Assembly: GCF_003264365.1 (NCBI RefSeq)
Contig: NZ_PYAK01000049.1
Location: 1 to 45,306 of the forward strand
DNA length: 45,306 bases
DNA from: Micromonospora noduli
Lineage (GTDB): Bacteria; Actinomycetota; Actinomycetes; Mycobacteriales; Micromonosporaceae
Direction of reading: 5' to 3'
Both the position numbers and the translations under genes were made by a program. Positions 1 through 8,947 of this stretch are shown in pieces (within the stretch, counting starts at the first letter, position 1; each line of letters begins with the position of its first letter). Below the pieces are notes generated by a model. That model searched no databases, had not been told where the DNA came from, and was given only the letters and a program-made list of their open reading frames with translations.

Positions 1-2
1 CG

Positions 3-1565
3 GCACCGCAGCCGGGTGGACCCGTGCCCCAGGCTGGCGGGCCGACACCGCAGGCTGGCCGGCCGACACCGCAAGCTGGTGGGGGGACCGCTGGTGGGCC
101 GGCACCACAGCCCGGCCAGCCGGTGCAGCAGGCTGGTGGGCCCGGTGCGGACGGGTCGGCAGACGGGCCGGCGCGGCCGATTGCCGAGTCGCCGTGGGCG
201 TACCCGCCGCAACGCCCGGCCGGAACGGCCGCGCCCGCTCAGGACGAGGCAGGCGCGACGCCTCCGATTCCGCCTCCGCCGGTCGTCCCGCACGCCGGTC
301 CCGCGCAGGCACACCCCGGGCAGCCGTTCACCCCGACCATCCCCGGCCAGGCCGGCCCGGCGCAGATTCCGCCGCCGCCGGACGTGACGCAGTTCAGCAA
401 CCCACCGCACGGCCTTGCCGCACCGCAGCACGCTCCCGGGCAGGCCGGGCCGGCGACCCCACCGCCCGGGCCGTTCCCGCCCTCGCCGGGTTGGTACCCA
501 CCACCCTGGCAGCAGGGCTCGCCCGGCGGCACGCCCGGGCAGTCGTACCAGGAGGCCGACGGGGTGACCCGGGTGCCGGCCCCCGCGTACCCGGACGCGT
601 CCGCGTACCCGGACGCGAGCTGGACACCGGACACCACCGCCGCGCCGACCGCCGAGGACTTCGCCCGACGCCGCCAGGTTCGACCCGCCGACCCGGTGGC
701 GACCATGGGTGTACGCGCGGTGGTCAACAAGATGGGCCTGCTCCGGCTCTCTCCGGGGCGGCACGAGCAGGAGCTCAAGCGGGACATCGAGATGGTGCGC
801 CGCAACTTCGGCGGCCTGCGGCAGGTGACCGTGGTCAACCCGAAGGGCGGCGCCGGTAAGACGGTGGCCATTCTGCTGCTCGCGATGACGTTCGGTCAGA
901 AGCGCGGCGGCTACGTGCTGGCCTGGGACAACAACGAGACCCAGGGCACCCTCGGGATGCGCGCCCAGCAGGACTTCCACTCCCGCACGGTGCGGGACAT
1001 GCTGCGTGACCTCGGGCAGTTCCAGGGCGCGCACGGGCGGGTCGGCGACCTGTCGCAGTACGTCCGCTCGCAGGGCGAGGGGATGTTCGACGTCCTGGCC
1101 TCGGACGAGTCGGCCACCGGTGGCGAGATGTTGACGGCTGCCGCGTTCGCCGAGATCCGTGAGGTGGTCAGCCGGTTCTACAAGTTGATCTTCGTGGACA
1201 CCGGGAACAACGTCCGGGCGCAGAACTGGCAGGCGTCGATGGACGCCACCGACCAGCTCGTGGTCACCATGTCGGCCCGTAACGACTCCGCCGAGACCGC
1301 CGCCCGAATGCTCGACCACCTGGAGCAGAGCGGCCGGCAACGGCTGGTCCGTCAGGCCGTGACGGTGGTGTCGATGCCACCGTCCCGCAAGGAGATCGAC
1401 CTGCCGGCCATCCAGGAGCACTTCGCGGCCCGCACCCGGGCGGTGCTGCTGGCCCCGTACGAGCGGCTCATCGACAGCGGCGAGCCGATCCGGTACGGCG
1501 GGCTCTCCTCTGCCACCCGGGACGCCTGGCTGAAGATCGCCGCGGCGGTCGCCGAAGGGTTGTAA
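3..1565 (+). CDS. ParA/MinD-like ATPase with long proline-rich N-terminus (5' end outside window)
   Basis: The frame is open from the first full codon of the window, so the true start probably lies upstream; a GTG at 24 is only the first in-frame start visible. About the first 200 visible residues are Pro/Gly/Ala/Gln-rich, with near-repeats of the type GGPTPQAG, and look disordered. A P-loop ATPase domain follows: a deviant Walker A (KGGAGKT, about residues 274-280 counted from base 24) and a later FVDTGNN stretch as in the ParA/MinD family. The Pro-rich-plus-ATPase architecture recalls EspI-type proteins of ESX loci, but no ESX gene is in the window, so that is only a resemblance. These ATPases usually position or partition cargo. 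No partner gene is visible. The gene ends just before a strong terminator shared with the convergent DUF3151 gene. Confidence 0.85.
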   Translation, partial: APQPGGPVPQAGGPTPQAGRPTPQAGGGTAGGPAPQPGQPVQQAGGPGADGSADGPARPIAESPWAYPPQRPAGTAAPAQDEAGATPPIPPPPVVPHAGPAQAHPGQPFTPTIPGQAGPAQIPPPPDVTQFSNPPHGLAAPQHAPGQAGPATPPPGPFPPSPGWYPPPWQQGSPGGTPGQSYQEADGVTRVPAPAYPDASAYPDASWTPDTTAAPTAEDFARRRQVRPADPVATMGVRAVVNKMGLLRLSPGRHEQELKRDIEMVRRNFGGLRQVTVVNPKGGAGKTVAILLLAMTFGQKRGGYVLAWDNNETQGTLGMRAQQDFHSRTVRDMLRDLGQFQGAHGRVGDLSQYVRSQGEGMFDVLASDESATGGEMLTAAAFAEIREVVSRFYKLIFVDTGNNVRAQNWQASMDATDQLVVTMSARNDSAETAARMLDHLEQSGRQRLVRQAVTVVSMPPSRKEIDLPAIQEHFAARTRAVLLAPYERLIDSGEPIRYGGLSSATRDAWLKIAAAVAEGL

Positions 1566-1570
1566 CCCGC

Positions 1571-1602
1571 CGACGGCCGGCCCGATGTCGGGCCGGCCGT
1601 CG
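1571..1602. terminator. Bidirectional intrinsic-type terminator hairpin
   Basis: Perfect 14-bp GC stem (1571-1584 with 1589-1602, arm begins CGACGGCCGG) closed by a 4-nt loop. It lies between the stops of two convergent genes and has no clear U tract, as is usual for high-GC actinobacteria. Confidence 0.75.
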
Positions 1603-1610
1603 GGGCGGGG

Positions 1611-2039
1611 TCAGTTGCTCGCCAGCGCGTCCGCCGCTTCCGGGTCGCAGTCGCGCAGGAACTGGGCACAGCGGGCCGCCTCGTCGGCCTCGCCGATCTC
1701 GTCCGCGGCGCGGGACAGCACGTAGAGGCAGCGGAGGAAGCCCCGGTTGGGCTCGTGTGACCACGGCACCGGGCCGTGCCCCTTCCAACCACTGCGGCGC
1801 AGCTGGTCAAGGCCCCGGTGGTAGCCGGTGCGGGCGTACGCGTACGCCGTCACCACCTGGCCCTGCGCGAACGCCCGCGCCGCGAGCTCCGCCCAGGCCG
1901 CGCTGTAGGTCGGGAAGCCGGCCGCCACGTTGGCGTACGCCTCATCGGTGCCGGCCTCGTCGGCGGCAGCCAGGGCGGCGTCGGCCTCGTCGTTCACGGG
2001 CAGGCGGGTGGCCGGTGGCTCTGGCAAAAGGTTCTGCAT
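1611..2039 (-). CDS. DUF3151 family protein
   Basis: Predicted 142-aa soluble protein matching the actinobacterial DUF3151 family as I remember it: N-terminal MQNLLPEPP, central YSAAWAELA and GYHRGLDQLRRSGWKG, and C-terminal region ending FLRDCDPEAADAL. The function of the family is unknown; it is helical and compositionally ordinary. The frame extends to a TTG at 2051, but the ATG at 2039 gives the usual family N-terminus and is preferred, although no convincing ribosome binding site precedes either. It is convergent with the ATPase gene and divergent from the LOG-like gene. Confidence 0.85.
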   Translation of the reverse strand: MQNLLPEPPATRLPVNDEADAALAAADEAGTDEAYANVAAGFPTYSAAWAELAARAFAQGQVVTAYAYARTGYHRGLDQLRRSGWKGHGPVPWSHEPNRGFLRCLYVLSRAADEIGEADEAARCAQFLRDCDPEAADALASN

Positions 2040-2183
2040 CGCCCCATTCAACCCGCTGGACAGGGCGACACGCGAGCGGGTCGGCCGACGTGTCCCGCTG
2101 AACGGCTGAGGAGTTGGTCACGCCTGCGGCCTATGCCGTTGCCTGGTGTTTTCCACTACAACTAATGGTCCGGAGCCTCCCCA

Positions 2184-2238
2184 GGAACCGGTTATGCAGG
2201 AGCCCGGTGGCCACGACCACCGGGCTCCTGTCGGTTCC
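2184..2238. other. Long interrupted hairpin in the divergent intergenic region
   Basis: An inner perfect 13-bp stem (2198-2210 with 2217-2229, 6-nt loop) is extended after an asymmetric bulge by an outer 7-bp stem (2184-2190 with 2232-2238). It lies between two divergent genes, about 50 bp before the GTG of the LOG-like gene, so it is not a normal end-of-gene terminator for either. It could be a leader attenuator, a small RNA end, or the terminator of a short transcript. Confidence 0.5.
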
Positions 2239-2288
2239 ACCCCTGGCCCGAGGTTTGACCGGCCCCGGCGGAGGGGCAGGATGGCCGG

Positions 2289-3482
2289 GTGCCGACCCCA
2301 CCTCCCGCAGACGTCATCGAGCCGCACCTGCACGCCGGTGAGATCCAGACCCGGCCCGAGTTCGACCAACAGCTGATCACCGGTCGGCTGACCGGGCTGA
2401 CCGTGCAGGGCCTGCGGCTCGACCTCGCGCCGGTGCCCGACCTGACCAGCGTCGACGTCGCCGGCACCCTCTTCGTCGGTTGCCGGTTCGCGTCCCGGGA
2501 CGTGGGCGCCGACCTGGTCCGGCGTGGCGCGAACGTGGTGCCGCCGTTCTCCGGGTTGCCGTACCCCACCCAGCCGACGCACCTCTACACCCCGGACGAA
2601 CTGGCCGCCGGGTTCGCCGAGGGCGGGTTCACCGGGATGTACGACACCCGGGTGTACGACCACTACCGGGCGCACGGCGGCGCGTTGCCGGACGTCAAGG
2701 AGGCGCTGGGCCAGCGGCTGCACGACCACGGAGTGGACAACGCGCTGGCCGACGCCACCCGGGTCTGGCTGGCCGCACACGGGCCGCAGTCGGTGGTGGG
2801 CATCATGGGCGGGCACGCGGTGCGGCGCGGCAGTCCGGCGTACCGGATGGCGGCCGTGCTGGGTTGGGAGCTGGCGCGGGCCGACCGGCTGGTGGTGACC
2901 GGCGGCGGCCCGGGTGTGATGGAGGCCGCGAACCTCGGCGCCTACCTGGCGGACCGGCCGGCGACCGATGTGACGGCCGCGATCGACCTGCTGGCCACCG
3001 CCCCCGACTTCACCGACCACCACCGGTACACGGCCACGGCGCTGACGGTCCGGCAGCGGTACGCGGGGGTGCCCCGGCAACGTGGCGACGACCTGGGCTG
3101 GGCGCGTGCGGGTGGTCTGGCCATTCCGACCTGGCTGTACGGGCACGAGCCGGCGAACCTGTTCGCCGGGCGGATCGCGAAGTATTTCTCGAACGCGATC
3201 CGGGAGGACACCATCCTGCGCCTCGCCCGGGGCGGCATCGTCTTCGCGCCGGGGCGGGCGGGCACGGTGCAGGAGGTGTTCCAGGCGGCCACCAAGACCT
3301 ACTACGGCACCGACGGCGCCAGCGGGGCGTACATCTTCCTGGACCGCGCCTACTGGACCGTCGAGCTGCCGGTGGAGGCGCTGTTGCGTCCGCTGCTGGC
3401 CGCGTCCCCGTTCGGTGATTTGTCGTCGACGATCCACCTCACCGACGACGTTCGCGAGGCGGTACGCCTGCTGACGACCTGA
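2289..3482 (+). CDS. LOG-like Rossmann-fold nucleotide-binding protein
   Basis: 397-aa protein of the LOG/lysine-decarboxylase-like Rossmann family, whose studied members hydrolyse nucleoside monophosphates at the base-ribose bond (YgdH/PpnN, plant LOG). Visible motifs are GIMGGHAVRRGS, the glycine-rich VTGGGPGVMEAANLGAY (about residue 205 onward) and FAPGRAGTVQE (about 319-329). The last corresponds to the family active-site PGGxGTxxE, with Arg in place of the second Gly. The protein is about twice the length of short LOGs, with an N-terminal domain of about 150 residues, as in longer bacterial members. The GTG start has no ribosome binding site but sits six bases after CAGGAT, suggesting a leaderless transcript. 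The substrate cannot be read from sequence. Confidence 0.8.
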   Translation: MPTPPPADVIEPHLHAGEIQTRPEFDQQLITGRLTGLTVQGLRLDLAPVPDLTSVDVAGTLFVGCRFASRDVGADLVRRGANVVPPFSGLPYPTQPTHLYTPDELAAGFAEGGFTGMYDTRVYDHYRAHGGALPDVKEALGQRLHDHGVDNALADATRVWLAAHGPQSVVGIMGGHAVRRGSPAYRMAAVLGWELARADRLVVTGGGPGVMEAANLGAYLADRPATDVTAAIDLLATAPDFTDHHRYTATALTVRQRYAGVPRQRGDDLGWARAGGLAIPTWLYGHEPANLFAGRIAKYFSNAIREDTILRLARGGIVFAPGRAGTVQEVFQAATKTYYGTDGASGAYIFLDRAYWTVELPVEALLRPLLAASPFGDLSSTIHLTDDVREAVRLLTT

Positions 3483-3485
3483 CGA

Positions 3486-3521
3486 CGACGGCCGACCCCC
3501 CGTGCGGGGAGCCGGCCGTCG
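3486..3521. terminator. Bidirectional terminator hairpin
   Basis: Stem CGACGGCC (3486-3493) with GGCCGTCG (3514-3521) enclosing a further C-run/G-run stem. It is placed between the convergent LOG-like and aldolase genes and uses the same stem sequence as the hairpins at 1571 and 11485. Confidence 0.7.
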
Positions 3522-3533
3522 GGTGGGACGTCC

Positions 3534-4559
<1,026 letters not shown>

Positions 4560-4695
4560 GTGATGCGCTCCTTACTTACCACTCTCGGCCGTGCTGGCCG
4601 CTGTTCTTCATTTGTGCGCCGGACCGCGCTGTCCTCCGCCCGGAAGTATCCCGTAGGTGAGGTGCGCCGGAACAACCGACCCGGGTGCTAGCCGT

Positions 4696-5079
4696 TCACC
4701 GGCGGTCCAGGTTGTCCGGCACGATGACGCTGATCAACCAGGTCACCACGGTCATCACGATGGCTCCCCAGAACGCCGGCCAGAATCCGTCCACCTGGAA
4801 CGGCAGGTCGAGCCCGCGGGCGATCCGGTCGGTGAGCAGGAACAGCAACGCGTTGACCACCAGCGCGAACAGGCCCAGGGTCAGCAGGTAGAACACACAA
4901 CCGACGACCCGGATCACCGGCTTGAGCACCGCGTTGATCACGCCGAAGATCAGGGCTACCACGATCAGGGTGAGGACGGTGTTGCCACCCGAGCGACCGT
5001 GCACGTCGACACCGGGGACGATCAGCGTGGTTATCCACAACGCGACCGCGGTGATCGCCAGTCTGATGAGGAAGCCCAC
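4696..5079 (-). CDS. Phage-holin-like (YvlD-type) small membrane protein
   Basis: 127-aa integral membrane protein with about four hydrophobic segments: near residues 3-20, 32-53 (LTLIVVALIFGVINAVLKPV), 58-80 and 95-118. The INAVLKPVIRV stretch and overall size match the family annotated phage holin family protein (YvlD/DUF of the holin-4 superfamily). These are widespread chromosomal genes and are not evidence of a prophage. Function is unknown; related proteins are tied to envelope stress in other bacteria. It starts with GTG at 5079. The next gene downstream on the same strand is the aldolase. Confidence 0.8.
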   Translation of the reverse strand: MGFLIRLAITAVALWITTLIVPGVDVHGRSGGNTVLTLIVVALIFGVINAVLKPVIRVVGCVFYLLTLGLFALVVNALLFLLTDRIARGLDLPFQVDGFWPAFWGAIVMTVVTWLISVIVPDNLDRR

Positions 5080-5200
5080 GGCACCATCCTGGCACCGGGT
5101 CGCGTCGCCGAGGGCTGATTCCGCCTACTCCGCTTCCGGGCGGCGCGCCGGCCCAACCCGTACGGTGGGTGGAAACCGTGCCCCGAGACCCCCGGGAGGG

Positions 5201-5416
5201 ATGATGGGTCAGCCCGACGAGGACTTCACCCCCGGCGACCACCTCGCGCCCGACGAACGCGACCCCGAGGCCGACCCGGCCGACGCGGTCGAGCAGGCCA
5301 CTGTCGCCGGCCCGGCCGACGTCGACAGTGAGCCGCACCGCGGCCTGGAGGTCGACGACTGGGACGCGATGGAGCAGGCCCGGGTGGTCACCGGGGACGA
5401 GGACGACTACCGCTGA
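5201..5416 (+). CDS. Small acidic protein of unknown function
   Basis: 71-aa highly acidic, probably disordered protein (many Asp/Glu, no hydrophobic segment), ending DDWDAMEQARVVTGDEDDYR. Similar short acidic ORFs with an E/D-D-Y-R end occur in related actinobacteria as I remember them. A purine-rich GGGAGGG (5194-5200) lies directly before a double ATG; the second ATG at 5204 would have better spacing. The longer open frame upstream antisense to the holin-like gene is not credible. No domain is recognised. Confidence 0.6.
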   Translation: MMGQPDEDFTPGDHLAPDERDPEADPADAVEQATVAGPADVDSEPHRGLEVDDWDAMEQARVVTGDEDDYR

Positions 5417-5562
5417 TTCCGTCGCGGGGTCGGCTGCCCGTTGCGACAGGGGTGCTCAGCCGTTCGGGTCATTAGACAAATATCGATCCGAAGGGGGTTA
5501 CCGGGGGAGTCTGGGCGTCCCTAGGTTGGACGAGCGCCACCTGTACCCCACGGGAGGACCCC

Positions 5563-7149
5563 ATGCTCAAGCACTCGCTCCGCTGGCTGACCGGGCTCGG
5601 CGCCGCAGGCGCGTTGATCGCCGCCTCCGCCACCCCCGCCGTCGCCGCACCCACGATCGAGCCCTACTTCCAGGACGCCACCCTGGCCGTCGGCTCGGAG
5701 GCGACCATCCGCGGCCTGTTGCTGTACGCCGACGAGCCGACGGTCCTCAGCGACGTCTCAGTGCGGTACGACTACCGCTCCCTGGCCAACAAGGTCACTG
5801 TGACTCCTGCCGACGGCCAGGAGTGCACCGCGCCGGAGCCGGGCGTTCTCGTCTGCACGGAACCCTCCGATGTCGTCCTGTACGAGATGCCGCCGCTCGG
5901 CAGCGGGATCTACCGCAACGGTGCCAAGCGGGTGCACCTCGGCCTCACCGAAGACGCGCAGCTCGGCGACTCCGGCGACGTCGCGGTCAGCTTCCAGGCG
6001 GCCGGCGGGCGGCGCGGCAGCCACACCTCCCGGGTCCGGGTCGGCGAGGGGGTCGACCTGGCCGGCGGGCCGTTCACCAGCCTCTCCGCCAAGCCGGGTG
6101 GGAAGTTCACGGTGCCGCTGGTCGTGGCGAACGCCGGCGACAAGACCGTCACCGGATTCGTCGCGGTCTTCGACCTCCCCTACTCGATCCGAACCAAGGA
6201 CCGGTTCAGCAACTGCCGCTACTCCGACGACCACCTCGTCTCCTGCCAGTTCGAGGAGGACATTCCGGTGGGCACCGGGCTGGCCACCACGCTGAACCTC
6301 GAACTCGCCAAGGACACCTACGCGCCGGCCAACCACTCCGGCTACGCCCAGTTCATGACCACTGCCGACTTCGAGGACCTGACCCGGGTGCGGGCGGCCG
6401 TCGGCGCACGGGCGGCCGCCCCCGGCAGCGGCCCGAAACTGGCGCTGGCCGAGGCGCCCGGCAGGGTGCGGCAGGCCGACCAGACCGACGTCGGCCCGGG
6501 TTACGACTACACCGGGTGGACCATCAAGGCCACCGGCAAGAACGGCACCGACCTCGCGGCGATCGGCGCCACGCTCAAGGGCACGGCCGGCACCGTCGTC
6601 ACGGCGACCGTCGGCTTCCGGAACAACGGCCCGGCGACGCTCGACCGAACGAACGGAGACTTCGAGGCTGCCACCCACACCGACGTCGAGCTACCGCCGG
6701 GCACCACCGCCGTCGAGGTTCCCGACAACTGCTGGTTGCGGCAGGACACCACCCGCACGTACCTGTGCGCCTCGGAGATGCTCCTGGTGGCCGGGCAGAC
6801 CTACACCACGAAGTTCCGGCTGCGAATCGACAAGGTCATCCCCAACGCCCGGGGCGCGGTGCGGGTCAACGCGCCGTGCGAGTGCCCCGCCGGCGGCGGC
6901 TTCCAGGACGACATCAAACCGGCCAACGACAGGGCCACCATCGTGGTCAACGCGGCCCAGGGCGGCGGTGGCCAGGGCGATGGTGATGGTGATGGTGATG
7001 GAGACGGTGGCGGTGGCGGTGGCGGCGGTTCGCTGCCCATCACCGGCGCCCCCACCAACCTGATCGCCGGCATCGGCGCCCTGCTACTCGTCACCGGTGT
7101 GGGCTGCTACCTGCTCGCCCGACGCCACGGCAGCCGCTTCACCGCCTGA
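5563..7149 (+). CDS. LPITG cell-wall-anchored surface protein, copy A
   Basis: 528-aa secreted protein. Residues 1-29 form a Sec signal peptide (basic start, hydrophobic core, AVAA before the mature APT). The C-terminus is a sorting signal: LPITG at 491-495, a hydrophobic span, then a basic tail (ARRHGSRF). Sortase would be expected to cleave between T and G and join the protein to peptidoglycan. The ectodomain has two immunoglobulin-like or DUF11-like beta regions (for example VVTATVGFRNNGPATLD) with paired cysteines, followed by a Gly/Asp linker encoded by a hexamer repeat. It is about half identical to copy B at 8948 and collinear with it throughout. GGGAGGA (5552-5558) sets the start. No sortase is in the window. 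The ligand or role is unknown. Confidence 0.85.
   Translation: MLKHSLRWLTGLGAAGALIAASATPAVAAPTIEPYFQDATLAVGSEATIRGLLLYADEPTVLSDVSVRYDYRSLANKVTVTPADGQECTAPEPGVLVCTEPSDVVLYEMPPLGSGIYRNGAKRVHLGLTEDAQLGDSGDVAVSFQAAGGRRGSHTSRVRVGEGVDLAGGPFTSLSAKPGGKFTVPLVVANAGDKTVTGFVAVFDLPYSIRTKDRFSNCRYSDDHLVSCQFEEDIPVGTGLATTLNLELAKDTYAPANHSGYAQFMTTADFEDLTRVRAAVGARAAAPGSGPKLALAEAPGRVRQADQTDVGPGYDYTGWTIKATGKNGTDLAAIGATLKGTAGTVVTATVGFRNNGPATLDRTNGDFEAATHTDVELPPGTTAVEVPDNCWLRQDTTRTYLCASEMLLVAGQTYTTKFRLRIDKVIPNARGAVRVNAPCECPAGGGFQDDIKPANDRATIVVNAAQGGGGQGDGDGDGDGDGGGGGGGGSLPITGAPTNLIAGIGALLLVTGVGCYLLARRHGSRFTA
6979..7001 (+). repeat. In-frame GATGGT hexamer microsatellite
   Basis: About 3.8 copies of GATGGT encode alternating Asp-Gly just before the LPITG signal of copy A, followed by GGTGGC-type units encoding poly-Gly. 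Copy-number change would alter linker length without shifting frame. Copy B has a shorter GGCGAC-based version. Confidence 0.75.
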
Positions 7150-7166
7150 CCCACCCCGACCCGACC

Positions 7167-7203
7167 GACGCCCCGCCGGCCCGTACCGGGCCCGCGGGGC
7201 GTC
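7167..7203. terminator. Bidirectional terminator hairpin
   Basis: 10-bp outer stem GACGCCCCGC (7167-7176) with its complement at 7194-7203, with more GC pairing inside. It lies between the convergent surface-protein and LCP genes. Confidence 0.75.
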
Positions 7204-7222
7204 GTCGTGAACTCCCCCTCCG

Positions 7223-8284
7223 TCAGCGGACGGAATTGACCTGCTCCGGGTGCTGCGCCACCCACTGCGCCAACCGATCCTCGCGCAGCGCGGCGAGGAA
7301 CTCCGGGCCCTGCTTCGGGTCCAGCGGCAGCCGTGAAGCGTTGCCCACCGGGGTACCGACCGGCAGGCTGAGCCCCACCGGGTCGACGTTCTTCAGCTCG
7401 GGTAGTACCGCCATCAGCCTGGTCAGCGGCAGGCCGTCGTCATCGACCGCAAGACCCTTGCCGGCGGCCGACAGCAGCGCGGCGAGCCGTACCGGATTGG
7501 TCAGCACATCCTGCGCGGCCGCCCGCCGGACCAGCCCGGCGACGTAGCGCTGGGCGTTGCGGTCCCGGTCCAACGTGCCGTCGGGCAGATAGCGCCGTTG
7601 CCGCAGCAGGTCGACGGAGGCAGCCCCGTCGAGCCGCTGACAGCCTGCCGGGAAGGTCCGGCGGGTGTGCCAGGACCGAACCTCCTTGGGTAGGCACACC
7701 TCCACACCGTCGACCGCCTCGGTGATCCGGCGCAGTCCGGCGAAGGTCAGCACCGCGCCGGCGTCGACGCGTACCCCGGTCAGGTCGGCGACCACCCGTC
7801 GGGTCAGGTCGTAGCCGGCGTCCAGGTCGGGGCGGGGCTCGCCGGCACCGCTGTAGAACGCGCTGTTGAGCTTCTCGACCCCCCGGCCGGGGATCGAGAC
7901 CTCCAGGTCGCGCGGCAACGAGATGAGGTACGGCTGGCTCCGGTCGGCCGGAATGTGCACCAGCAGGACGGAGTCCGCCAACCGGTAGGACGGTTGCTCG
8001 CCGAATCCGTCCACCCCGAGCAGCAGGACGTTCAACGCCCCGGACTGCCCCCCAGCCGGTTGACCGGACAACGACGGGCCCTCCGCCGGCCGATCGGGGC
8101 GCAGTTGCGGCACCCCGACTCCGAGCGCGCCGAGCAGGGCGAGCGTGACGCCAGCGGCCTGGAACCGCTGCCGGCGGCGACGGCGGACGGCGGCGAGCCG
8201 ATCGATCGCGACCCGCAGCGGGCCGGTCGACGGGGTCAACGTCTCGCGCCGGGCGAACGCGGCACGCAGGTCATCCTCGATCAT
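7223..8284 (-). CDS. LytR-CpsA-Psr (LCP) protein with anti-sigma-like N-terminus
   Basis: 353-aa type II membrane protein. Residues 1-41 are cytoplasmic and end in a poly-Arg block (34-40), a TM helix spans about 42-60, and an extracellular LCP domain starts near 84. LCP hallmarks: LLLGVDG, ADSVLLVHIP (D104), SLPRDLEVSIPG (122-133), KLNSAF (138-143) and the later DRDRNAQRY region. LCP enzymes transfer undecaprenyl-linked glycopolymers onto peptidoglycan. The ATG at 8284 lies 2 bp after the sigma factor stop and has GGAGG at correct spacing, so the two are co-translated. A SigE-family sigma gene is normally followed by its membrane anti-sigma; here the LCP protein holds that place, and its short N-terminus before a basic stretch resembles such anti-sigma tails. 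The anti-sigma role is inference; the LCP assignment is firm. Confidence 0.85.
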   Translation of the reverse strand: MIEDDLRAAFARRETLTPSTGPLRVAIDRLAAVRRRRRQRFQAAGVTLALLGALGVGVPQLRPDRPAEGPSLSGQPAGGQSGALNVLLLGVDGFGEQPSYRLADSVLLVHIPADRSQPYLISLPRDLEVSIPGRGVEKLNSAFYSGAGEPRPDLDAGYDLTRRVVADLTGVRVDAGAVLTFAGLRRITEAVDGVEVCLPKEVRSWHTRRTFPAGCQRLDGAASVDLLRQRRYLPDGTLDRDRNAQRYVAGLVRRAAAQDVLTNPVRLAALLSAAGKGLAVDDDGLPLTRLMAVLPELKNVDPVGLSLPVGTPVGNASRLPLDPKQGPEFLAALREDRLAQWVAQHPEQVNSVR

Positions 8285-8286
8285 GT

Positions 8287-8766
8287 TCACGCCTCCACGT
8301 ACTCGGCCCGGAGCGTGGCCAGGGCCCGGGAGATGGACGAACGGACGGTCCCGACGGCGCAGCCGAGAATGTCGGCGATCTCGACGTCGGGCAGGTCCTC
8401 GTAGTAGCGCAGCACCAGAGCGGCCCGCTGCCGACGCGGCAGCCGGGACAGCCAGGACCAGACCTGGTCCCGGTCCACGGCGGACTGGGCATGATCGGTG
8501 GGCACCGGCACCGACGCGTCGGGCTCCCCGCGCAGCAGCACCCGGCGCACCCACGAGCCGCGCCGCCAGTCGACGTACTGGTTGGTGAGCATCCGGCGTA
8601 CGTATCGCTCGGGCGAGTCCGCGCGGGCGACCCGACGCCAGTTGAGCTGGACCCGGACCATGGTCTCCTGGACCAGATCCTGGGCCTGGTGTGGTTCGCC
8701 GGTCAGCATCACCGCGTACCGCAGTAGCGGGGCCAGCCGCGTGTCCGCGAACTCCTCGTACGTCAC
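8287..8766 (-). CDS. SigE-family (ECF-type) RNA polymerase sigma factor
   Basis: 159-aa sigma-70 family protein with region 2 at about residues 10-75 (LVQETMVRVQLNWRRV, SPERYVRRMLTNQYVDWRR) and region 4 at about 100-155, including the helix-turn-helix ILGCAVGTVRSSISRALATLR. Size and motifs fit the actinobacterial SigE-family group of extracytoplasmic-function factors, which is distinct from E. coli RpoE. The GTG start at 8766 follows GGGAGGT. It forms a two-gene operon with the downstream LCP gene and is divergent from surface protein copy B across a 181-bp spacer, making that gene a plausible target. The signal sensed is unknown. Confidence 0.9.
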   Translation of the reverse strand: MTYEEFADTRLAPLLRYAVMLTGEPHQAQDLVQETMVRVQLNWRRVARADSPERYVRRMLTNQYVDWRRGSWVRRVLLRGEPDASVPVPTDHAQSAVDRDQVWSWLSRLPRRQRAALVLRYYEDLPDVEIADILGCAVGTVRSSISRALATLRAEYVEA

Positions 8767-8947
8767 TGCACCTCCCGGGGGTTCCTGCCTCAGATGACGG
8801 AAGCGGACCGACCGAACATTGCGGTGACTCTGATCAACCTTTTGGTTCGTCTTGCCCAGCCGGCGGCTTTGGGGGCTGCCGTCAGCCTTAGCAATTCCTT
8901 AAGATCCGCAGGCTCCACCTGATCCCCCAACTGGAGGAATCCCCCTC

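Noticed and set aside
2118..3437. Long minus-strand frame opposite the LOG-like gene
   Set aside because: Arg/Pro/Gly-rich shadow of the real plus-strand gene; no domain and implausible composition.
4696..5079. Holin-like protein as a sign of a prophage
   Set aside because: This family is a common chromosomal gene; no other phage gene is nearby.
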